Positions 10,391 to 21,200 of a stretch of 64,000 nt of DNA are shown here, piece after piece; the first letter of the stretch is position 1, and each line of letters starts with the position of its first letter. The notes under the pieces are model-generated. The model saw only the letters and a program-made list of their open reading frames with translations. It had not been told where the DNA came from and searched no databases. The stretch is from assembly GCA_947581865.1 (NCBI GenBank), contig CANPWA010000007.1:1-64000 (forward strand), written 5' to 3'. Both the position numbers and the translations under genes were made by a program. This DNA comes from an uncultured Acetatifactor sp. GTDB lineage: Bacteria; Bacillota; Clostridia; Lachnospirales; Lachnospiraceae.

Positions 10391-11104
10391 TTAAAAATAC
10401 TCCCTAAAGTATTGGCTGTCAGAAAGAACACTCTTATATTGTGCATTGTCTATCTCTATTACATCATCAGCCAGACCAGATACATTATTTTTGTAGGATG
10501 TTGGCAAGATAACAATACATCCTTCTTCTTTTAATCTTTTGAAAAAGCGAAACACTCCTGAACTAAGTAAAATATCTGTGAATCGTATAGTACTCATCCA
10601 TGAGAAACAGAATATTTCTTTTTTACAGGCATACCCAATAGCCAATGAAGCTCTCCATTTTTCTCCACTATATTGAGACAATGGATAATCCAATCTATCT
10701 ACCGAAAGATGAAAATCTTTAACAACTTCATCAACATTTTGATATCTCTGATATTTCTTTACAGCCTCTGTTAATGCCTTTTTGGCACTTATCTCTCTGT
10801 GCATTAAGCCTCTATGGTATTCTGACTTTCCAACATACCATCCAATGCTATGCATGTCAGGGTTTTCCACCTTTTCCTTGTCAAAAAAAATATCTTCTTG
10901 ATTAATAGGAATGGTGCCCGACATTATTGCTGAAATCATTTCCCCCCCTTCTCCATATTCTGAAACAATCCCATATATTTTACCCCTTTCAAATACAAAT
11001 GTATTTTCATATAGACAATCATATTGTATTTCACCAAAAGGGTTTTTAAGTTGCTCAACCCTTTGCTTAGTGACTATTTTTATTTTCTCCAAAACGCTCA
11101 CCAC
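10391..11104 (-). CDS. ABC-type ATPase-like protein with degenerate Walker motifs
   Basis: GKIYGIVSEYGEGGEMISAIMSG (Walker A lacks GK[ST]); LSQYSGEKWRASLAIGYACKKEIFCFSW (signature-like, degenerate Walker B). Confidence 0.55.
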   Translation of the reverse strand: MVSVLEKIKIVTKQRVEQLKNPFGEIQYDCLYENTFVFERGKIYGIVSEYGEGGEMISAIMSGTIPINQEDIFFDKEKVENPDMHSIGWYVGKSEYHRGLMHREISAKKALTEAVKKYQRYQNVDEVVKDFHLSVDRLDYPLSQYSGEKWRASLAIGYACKKEIFCFSWMSTIRFTDILLSSGVFRFFKRLKEEGCIVILPTSYKNNVSGLADDVIEIDNAQYKSVLSDSQYFREYF

Positions 11105-11124
11105 CTCTTTTTCATACTGCTCCT

Positions 11125-12024
11125 TTAGTTAAGGTCATTCAGTTCCTCTGCGGTCACATTAAGCCCCGGGTTCATTGCTTTCAGCAGTTCTACATCCTCC
11201 TCTGTCCATAACTTCTTGTACACAGGGATTTCGTAGGGGTACGGGGGTTCTATCTCATAGCTGATATCATTTGATTTCAGGTCTGTCAGAATGTCGCTTA
11301 TATTCGATGCCAGACCATCCACAGCAATCCTCTCCTCCGTCACTTCTTTTTTAATCTTCCAATCTTCATATGCCTCAAGCTTTTCAAGCAGTTCCATCTT
11401 TACATTACTTTCAATCCCTTTCAAGCATACTCTCAAATGATATACCGTATTGTCAATATCTTTTCTGCTAGTTATGTATGTTTTTACCCACTTATTGCAC
11501 TTTTCACAAAAAATACCAACTTCAACTTCGAAGGGACTGTTCTCCAGAATCTCCTCTTTCATAACAGGTATTCCTCCGCAAGTCGGGCAGAAGAAAGTGA
11601 ACAACGGAATATCATATGGAAATTCAGGTTCTGTCTCATAAACCAGAAAACAATTTACTTCAGCCAATTCCCGTATGCATAAATAAGTTTCTAGCAAGTT
11701 TCCCTCGCAGAGAAGGCAATGTTCAGTATTTAGCTTTTCCAGCGCGGCATCCCTGCTGCAACGCCCCAGCTTCATCACGATATCGATCGCTTCCTCTTCT
11801 TGACCGTCGGCTGTATAACTAATGAAAATCTTATAGGCAGTATCATATACCGTGCTGTCCGGTTTCTTTGCACCCCCACAAGCCATAATAAGCCTGTGCC
11901 CGCAGTTCGGGCAGAATGCCTCGGAAACAGGATCGTTGTATTCCCTGCCATTGTCATCCAGCGTTTTTTCCCTTTCATACAGCTTATCCATACATTTAGG
12001 GCATATGTCTAAAATATAATCCAT
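11125..12024 (-). CDS. multi-zinc-ribbon protein, candidate RHS immunity/partner
   Basis: CPKC, CPNC, CLLC, CPTC and CEKC motifs; first gene downstream of the RHS gene on the same strand. Confidence 0.6.
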   Translation of the reverse strand: MDYILDICPKCMDKLYEREKTLDDNGREYNDPVSEAFCPNCGHRLIMACGGAKKPDSTVYDTAYKIFISYTADGQEEEAIDIVMKLGRCSRDAALEKLNTEHCLLCEGNLLETYLCIRELAEVNCFLVYETEPEFPYDIPLFTFFCPTCGGIPVMKEEILENSPFEVEVGIFCEKCNKWVKTYITSRKDIDNTVYHLRVCLKGIESNVKMELLEKLEAYEDWKIKKEVTEERIAVDGLASNISDILTDLKSNDISYEIEPPYPYEIPVYKKLWTEEDVELLKAMNPGLNVTAEELNDLN

Positions 12025-12044
12025 AAATCAACACCTCTTTCTAT
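12002..12044 (-). repeat. copy 2 of a 43-bp exact direct repeat (RBS/start leader)
   Basis: identical to 7218-7260; contains the AGAGGTG RBS and ATG of the zinc-ribbon gene. Confidence 0.95.
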
Positions 12045-12259
12045 ATTTTTCAATAAAAATTTCATATTTACTAGTGTATGCGATTTTATATTGTGTGTCA
12101 AAGATTTTTCTCAGAAACAATCGACTCCAGACAGATATCATTTAATCTATAGGTTTCAATTCATCTGCAAGGAGCCGATTATTATCTACTAACAAAATTT
12201 ATGAAGTATTTTTCTTTCTAGAGGCAGTGGTAAAAATTTTAGGTCATATCCTCATACAA

Positions 12260-15200
12260 TTACTGCCGAGGTCTAAAAATTATCCATTCTCCACGTATAT
12301 ATACATTGCCAACCTTTTCAGCTACAGTAAATCCTCCCAATTTTGTAACAAAGAGGGTCGTATTAGGTGCCTCAACTTCCGTCTGTAAAATATTCGCAAG
12401 CTGCTGTGCAAACCCTCCTTTCTGTTGTCCTGTAGAACATGAATAGATCTTAATTCTTTGCTTTCCGCCCACATACTGTGGAGAATGCCGAATTAACATT
12501 GCTACCTCTTCCGCATTCAGCAACCGTCCCTCAAACATAATTCCTTTTGGGTTGCCATGAGCAATCACATTAAACTGTTCCGGTGTGCTTGGTCCTACTA
12601 TTTTGTATGCTCTCTCTAGTTCATCTCCACGGCTTTTTCCTATTATTATTCCTAACCGGTCACTGTCGTCATAAAATATACTGCGCTTTATTTTATCTAC
12701 AGCCTTACCGCCACCATAGAATGCCGCACTAGACAGACCGCCCATGACACCGCCTAACAAAGTCTCCTTGATAAATCCCTTCAGGCTGTACTTCTTTCCG
12801 CTCTTGGTCGACTTTGTCTGCGTTGCGCCGTACTGATAGCCACGGGATGTGGTGTAACCAAGGCTCTTTCCTGTCTGCCTTGAACCGCCGCAGCTGCTTC
12901 TAGGATCCCTGCCGTAAGTATACGGTGAGAAGGAACCCGCCCTTCCGAGCAGCGCCCCTGCATATCCCCCGTTATAACCCTGACCGAGACTTCCGAGTGC
13001 ATCAGAAATATAGTTTATCCCGGCATTTGCCGCACCGGCTCCTGCGCCCCTCGCAACGGCACTGCGAAGGCTGCTCATCGGATTGTTGCCATAGATGGCA
13101 CCGCTGACCGCATTTGTCAGACCATCCGTGACACTCCTGCGGATGCTTACGTCTCCTCCGCTGATCCACTGCTCTGCCGCGCTTCCCACAGTGCCCGCCA
13201 CGAAGTCCGTTGCCAAAGCTGCGGGGATGCCGACACCGGAACCTACCAGCGCCCCCTTTGCCGCACCGGTGATTGCCCCGTTTGCCGCCGCACCGGCTGC
13301 CTTGCGCCAGTCAATCTTCTGCCCGCCTATCAGCTGGGATACTACAGAACCGCCGAAACCAAATGCCCCGCCTGTAATTGCCCCTAATGCTCCGCCAATC
13401 AGAATATTGGCGATCTCGCCTGTGGAATCCTCATAGTTTACGGGATCATCGTTGCAGTAGTGGTACCTGTTCAAGCCGCGTTTCACAGGGTCAGGCGACA
13501 ACATCCTTCCGCATCTGCTGTCATAGAACCTCGCCTGGGCAAAATATTTCCCTATTACAGGGTCGAGGCTGTAGCTGGTAAACCGCAGATTCTCCTCCAG
13601 CCCCGAAGTCGTTTCCTGCCCCGGTTTCAGATCGCCCCATATGTTGCGCTCGGCGTACTGCAGAAGATTTCCCTGAACATCCGACGCCAGCAGAGGGCTG
13701 CCATAAATATCTGATTGGAAATATGCCTTTCCCGGTACTCCTTCCGGAGCTGCAGTCATTGTCCGGCTCAGCCTTACATACCCGTGTCCAAAGACATTGC
13801 GGATATTGGATGCCCCGGTTTCATAAGACATCAGCTCGTTTCCGGGCGCCCCCAGAAAATCAGGCACATACTGCATCTCTCTTGTGCGGATGCTGTCCCC
13901 CGTTGCAAGTTTCTGGACATTCTTTATGCGCATCTGGAGGGCATTATAAGTATATACCGTCTCCTCCCCGCTTTCCAGATTCCTGCCCGTTGCCATCATG
14001 CCGGCTGTATCATATGCGTACTGCCTGATCAGGCTGCCGTCCCTGCGTTCTTCTGTCAGGTTTCCTCGCTTGTCATACACAAAACCGTATACTGCTCCGT
14101 CTACCGTCATCGCCGTGAGCTGGTTCAGCTGGTTATACTGATATGTAGCCTTCTGAATGCCGTTCAGGCTCTTGGTCGTTCGGTTGCCTAAAGCATCATA
14201 GGCATAAGTTTCCTTGTTCTGCCTGTTCCTGTATGTGACAAGCTGTCCCTTTGCATCATAGGCATATGCCGCACTTCTTGCAAAATCTGCTGCGCTGCCT
14301 GTACGCTCGGAACCAATAATGCGCCCCAGAGCATCATAGGTGAACGCCTCGCTCACGGAAGCATTTTCCCCAATGCTGTAAACCACCTTCACGGGCTGCC
14401 TGTTGGCATTATAGGTATAAGTCGAAACGCTTCCCGGCTGTGTCAATGAGAGCACATTGCCAGCATTGTCATACGCATACTGTGCCGCCTGCCCATCACT
14501 GTCAGTTACTTTAGTCAGGCGGTTGTTCTTATCATACGCATAGGCTACCACCGCACCATCCGGATAACGGATTCCTGTCCGATTGCCTGCCGTATCATAG
14601 GAGAATCCCGTCTCGCGCCCGTTATGATCGGTTACCTTAACCAGCCTGCCTAGAACATCCCGCTCCATTGTAGCGGTACCGTTCCAATCCTGCATCTCCA
14701 CGAGCTCGCCACGCTTATTGTAGCGGAAAGATGCTGTCCTGCCATCACTGTAGGTCATGGCTGTCGGCTGATTGTTCAGGTCATAGCGCACTGTGGTTTT
14801 CTGGTCCTCCTCGTCCGTGAAGGATACCAGATTGTCATTCCCATCGTAATTATACACCTTTTCGTCTAAAAGAGGAAGAATCTCTTTGATCATCCTGCCC
14901 TTTTTATCATATTGGTAAAGGGTAGTGCAAACCTGTTCCCCGGAGTCGTCCATGCATTCCTTAATCTGGTTATTCATGGCATCATATTCATAGAGGACAA
15001 TATTGCCCAAGGCATCTTCCGTTTTGGAAAGATTTCCGCAGGCATCATAGAAATACTTGGTAACCTCCCCTTCGGCGTTCTGCACTGTCTGAATCTGCCC
15101 GTCCGCTGTGTATGTGAAAGTCGTAGTATTTCCGAGGGCATCCGTCATGGAAGTCACCTGTCCCAGCAGATCATAGGCATAGGTTATGGCATTTCCAAGC

Positions 15201-18200
15201 GCATCTGTTTCTGTCATCACCTGCCCAACTTCATTATAAGTATAGGCTGTGACTCCACCCTCGGCATCGGTAATACTGATAAGGTTTCCTGCCGGGGAAT
15301 ATTCGTATTCTGTGGTATTTCCATTGGCATCCGTCTGCGACACCAGATGTCCCACGCTGTCATAGCCTAAAGAAAGGCTGTTCCCCAAGGCATCCGACAT
15401 CTCCGTAAGCCGTCCCATAGAGTCATACTGATACGATGTCTCTGCACCTTCCATATCAGTGACGCTCACTACTTTTCCGGTATTTGAATATGCCAGAGTC
15501 ATACTGCTCTCGTCCTGCCCAATTATGCTAATCAGGCGGTTATTAGCATCATAAGCATAACTCCACTGATTTCCGTTGGCATCTGTATAGGATACCCGGT
15601 TGCCTGCCGCATCATAGGCATAGGTGCTGGAATGCCCCATTTCATCCGTAATGCATGTAAGCCGATTCAGGCTGTCATAGGTATAGCTCCTTTCCCCGCC
15701 GACAGGATTGGTTTCTTTTACCACATTGCCATTGCCATCATAAGCATACTGTGTTATTCCTCCCCTTGCATCCGTGATACACACAAGCTGCCCTCTGTCA
15801 TCAAACTCATACGACATGCTATTGCCCACGGGATCAGTGCTCATGATCAGACGGTTGTTTGCATCATAAACATATGCATAGATATGCCCTTCCGCATCCG
15901 TAATCTGTGTACAATTCCCGTTCTTGTCATAAGCATAAACCGTTTTTCCGCCGTTAGGCGCAGTCTCCTCAGCAAGCCTGCCCATGCTGTCATAAACATA
16001 GCTGGTCTGGCGGCTTTCCTTGTCTGATGACAGAACCAGATTGCCATCTCCATCGTATTGTGCCTGCTCCGTATACCCATCTACATCCAGCACGGAGATG
16101 ACCCGGTCAAGCGCATCATATGTGAAAATGGTCGTTCCTGCCGCTGTTTCAATGGATACCAGCCTGCTCTCCTTGTCATATCCGTAGGTTGTTACCACGC
16201 CATCCTCATCGGTCCTCGTGAGAATATTTCCAACCTGATCATAGGTATAACCGATGCTGTGTCCCAAGGCATCCGTCTCGCTTATGACATGTCCCGCCTG
16301 GTCATAGGCAAAAGTCCTCTGATGATCCAGAGGATCCGTCACTGCAGTCACCTCTCCCATATTGTTGTAAGTATAGCTGACTGTGCCGCCTGCCGCATCT
16401 TTTACCTTGGTAAGCCTGTTTTCCGCATCAAAATAGAAATGCGTCACGCCGTCATTTTTGTCTTTCTGGGATACCCTGTTTCCGAAAGCATCATAGGCAT
16501 ATTCCATCTGATAGCCGAGGGGATCTGTCTCTGTGAGAAGATTGCCCCTCTCATCATAAGTAAAACGGTATTCCTTTCCCATGTAATCCGTGGCAAGCAC
16601 AACCTGCCCCATGGCATTGTACTCAAGTCTCTGGCTGTTCCCCATCCTGTCCGTGATACCGGTACAGTTTCCATTTCCGTCATATGCAAAAATCTGACTG
16701 CCATCGGAATCCACAATCTTTAAGAGTTCCCCTGTTGCCGAATACTCGTAAGCAGTTTCCCTGCCTGCCGGAGTGGTGTAAGAAGTAAGCCTGCCAATGG
16801 CATCATGTACATACAGGTAATGATTCCCTTCAGGATCCAACGCTTCGCATAAATGCTGGTTCTCATCGTACAAATACTGCCATTTGTTGCCTTCCTTATC
16901 CGTATAGCTTATCAGATTGTCCTGACTGTCATAAACATAAATACTAGTATTCCCTCTTTCATCCTGAACAGATACCAGATTATTTCTTTCATCATAAGCA
17001 TAATGGCTCTCTGTACCGTCACGGTTTATTGTTCTTACCGGCTGGTTCCTGTCATTATAGAAAACCTGCTCAGTTGTCTGATCCGGGTGGGTCACAAGGT
17101 TCATGCGCCCAGTCTCGTCATACCCCATCTGCGTCTTATTTCCAAGAGCATCTGTCTGTTCCACCATCTGCCCCCGCTCATTGTAACTGCTCAAGGTACT
17201 GTTTCCCGCAAGGGCAATCTGCGTAATGCTACCGGCTTCATTATAATAATAGTCCGTGGTATTGCCGGTCTCATCTGTGAAACTTGTACAGCCGTCAACA
17301 TAAGAAACCGTACTCACCCCTCGATCCGCCATAGTCTGGGAAACCACCCTTCCCAAACTGTCATACTGGTTCTCCAAATAAACATTGCCAGAAAAATCTC
17401 CGATTTCTGCAAGCCTTCCTTGCTCATCATATCCAAATGTCATCTGGACACCGAGAGGATTTGTCACAGAAGTCAGTTTACCATCACTATAAGCAAGCGT
17501 AACCGCATTCCCCATAGCATCTGCCGCCCCTGTCAAATATCCATTCCCATAAGTCAGCGTAATGTATCCACCATGTCTACCTTTAATCTGAACTGTCTGC
17601 GTCTGTGCATCCGCCTCAAACCAATATGCTTGCAGCCCGTTTTCCCATATTCCTGTAATCTGCAGGACGCTATTAAAGCAGTACTCTGTGTCATCCAGAT
17701 CCGTAATGGAAACGCTGTTATCCTCCTTTATCTCCAACCGGTAATCCGACTTGCTGTCCGCATCTGCTACAAGAACAGTGCTTCCTTCCTCTATCTGGAA
17801 TGAGGTCACCTCATCGTAGGGAGTACTGAAATAATAATAGTCCGCATCCTTGTATAACAGATAATTCAAGGCATGAGTCCACCCCTTACCCATGGTGGTC
17901 TCATGCTCATCTCTCTGAGAGTCATACATCACTGTGAAGTTAAGGGCATCCTTGCCATACTCCTCCAATAAAGTATTACTCCACAGGAAGGATCCCGTAA
18001 CAGCATTTACCGGATCTAAACCCGTGTATGACAACCTGCCATCGGGATAAGATCCTCTCCTTCTCCCCGCAGGCATACCATTACGTTTGTTGGTCTTGGT
18101 TGTGACTGACTGAAGCTCACTGAATCCGCCTGCTCCATATATATTTGTAGCACGCACCCGATAGGTATGTTCCGTATTAGGCAGCAGACCTGCAATTTCC

Positions 18201-21200
18201 CGAACTACCCTCTGTACCCCCGATGACCGAACTGAATATGCTTTTCTCAATTCTGATGCAGACGATCGACTGCTGCCTGATACAGGAACTACAACTCCGT
18301 CAAATTCTACCTCATACCCTGTAGCGTCCGGTACTTCAAACCATGTTACCACGACACTGTTATAATACGGGTCTGCCCATACAATATCAGGAACATCCGG
18401 TACCGCCCGGAGGGTTTTAACTGTTTTTTCTTTGCAATAAAAACTTGTATCTCCTCCGTTTCGAGCACATACCGCATAAGTATGTTCTGTCTCAGGAACC
18501 AAATCGGCAAACATTGCGGATGTACCGCTGACGTTACAAATATTCCCGTCAAACTGCACATCATAGGATGTCGCATGGTCAACAGGATCCCAGCTTACCA
18601 ATACACTGTTAATTGTTACCTCCGCATCTGCATCCGGCGTTTCTAATAAGGTTCTGATTGTCTTTAACTCACTATATGCACTCTCTCCAGATACATTTTT
18701 TGCACAAACCTGATAAGTATAGTTTGTATAAGGCAACAATTCGACATACTGCACCGAGGTATCTGATACTGTGACCAGCTTATCATCGCGCCTGACAGTA
18801 TAACTTACGGCGCCCTTTACCGCATCCCAGCCTACCTTCATTGTGGTTGCAGTAACAGTGGCTGTTACATTTTCCGGTACAGAAGGGATTGTCGTTATAC
18901 TGTTTTCTGTACTATATGTGCTGTATCCCCCCGCATTCTTGGCACGAACTTTATACTTATACTCTGTACCAGCCGTAAGCCCGGTAAATGTTCGGGACGT
19001 TCCTGTCAAAGTATATACATTTCCATTGAAGACCAACTCATAACTAGCTGCATCCGATACTGCATTCCAGCTTACCGTCACAGAGTTTTCTGTTGCGGTT
19101 GCTTTAACTCCAGTGGGTGTGGCGGGCGGCTTTATCGGAGTCTTTACTGTAGCGGCTGCAGAGTACGCACTGGTTCCCGCCGAATTTTTAGCGCGCACCT
19201 GATAACTGTAGCTGGTGCTTGCGGACAAACCGCTAATGGTTTTGGAATTTCCTGTTACATTGTAAACCGTGCCATTAAATAAGACATCGTAACTCGTTGC
19301 ATTGACTGCCGAGTTCCATCTGACTGTCACAGAATTATAGGTTGCACTGGCAGTAACACCTGTGGGCGTGTTAGGAGCCTTGAGCAAAGTCTTAATAGTC
19401 TGCGAACTGGTATATGCACTATAACCACTTGCATTTTGGGCCCTGACCTTATAACTGTAACTGGTATTGGATGCAAGCCCTGTTATTTTTATGGAAGTTC
19501 CGGATGTTGTATAAGCCTTATTGTTCATATACACTTCATAGCTGGTTGCACCGCTTGCTGCAGTCCAGCTTACGGTCACAGAATCTACAGTAGCCGTTGC
19601 ACTTACCCCAGTAGGCGCATTCGGGATGGTCGTAATGGTTTTGACGGCGGAATAACTGCCAGAACCATCTGCATTGTTTGACCTGATCTGATATGTATAA
19701 TTTGTCCCTGCTGACAACCCACTGACCGTCTTGGAGGTTCCGGTCACCCTGTAGGTAGTCCCGTTAAAGATCAGATCATAGCTGGTAGCCCCTGAAACAG
19801 GATTCCAACTGATAGTAACCGCGCTCTGGGATGCATTGACCGTAGGAGATGCCGGCGCAATAGGCGCAGTGCGAATCGTTTTCGCCGTACTGTAGGAACT
19901 TGCACCATCTGACGTTCTCACACGGATCTGGTAACTGTAGCTGGTATTGGCTGTGAGTCCGGTGAACGTAGCTGAAGTGGTCTTGACATTTTGTACTGTC
20001 CCATTAAACAGTACATCATAACTTTCTGCACCTGTCACTGCACTCCAGTTTATAGTAGCGGAATTTTCGCCCGTAGTGCCTGATATTCCAGAAGCGACCG
20101 GAGCTTTTGGTGTCGTCCGTACCGTATAGACGTTGCTGTAATTGCTTGTTCCATCAGCATTCTTTGCCCTTACCTTATAGGTGTAACCCACATTTGCGGC
20201 AAGGTTTGTAAATGTCTTGGAAGTAGTGGTAACGCTGTATGTTGTTCCATTAAAATAGATATCATATCCTGTCGCGCCACTGACAGCATTCCAACTTACA
20301 GTCGCAGAATTATCAGTTGACTGATGAGATATACCTGTAGGAATAGTCGGCAACTGCGCCTGGGTCTTAATCGATCTTGAGGTACTGAAGGAACCGAATC
20401 CATCAGCGCTCTTTGAACAGATCTGGTAATTATAGGATGTTTTAGGGGTAAGTCCGGTAACAGTATAAGAAGCTGCGGATGCCAAGCATTGGAAGTCAGT
20501 ATTATTAAACCGCACAATATACCCTGTCGCACCCGTTACCTTCCCCCATGTTATGGTGGCTGTGGTGTCCGTGCTTGTTGCACTTATGGTGGTAGGTGCT
20601 TTAGGCGCTGTGGTAACAGTATCCGAAGCCGTATATGCACTTGTCGCTCCAGCCTTCTTGGATCTTACCTGAAAAGCGTAACCCTTGCCAGCTGTCAAAC
20701 CTGTAAATTGCTTGGATGTACCCGTCACACTATAAAGAGACCCATTAAAAAGAACATCATATCCGGTTGCACCGCTGACCGCATTCCAACTGATTGTAGC
20801 TGTGGTCTCCGTTGCAGATTTCTTGATACCAGAAGGAACCGCCGGTGGTGCCACCTGTGTTTTAATCGTTCTAGACGTGCTGAAAGAACCCGTTCCGTCC
20901 GCACTCTTTGAACAGATTTGGTAACTATAAGATGTATTTTCAGTAAGTCCCTTTGCTGTATAGGATGTTGCCGAGGCTGAGCATTGCACGTCTGTGTTAT
21001 TAAACCGCACGATATACCCTGTCGCACCCGTTACCTGTCCCCATGTTATAGTGGCTGTGGTATCCGTGCTTGTTGCAGTTATGGATGTAGGCGCCTTGGG
21101 AGCCGTAGTGACGGTATTGGAAACCGTATATGCACTTGTCGCATCCGCATTCTTGGATCTTACCTGAAAGGCATAACTCTTTCCTGCAGTCAAGCCCGTA

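Noticed and set aside
14912-17803. Long plus-strand ORFs opposite the YD-repeat region
   Set aside because: Periodic shadow translation of the repeat-encoding RHS gene.
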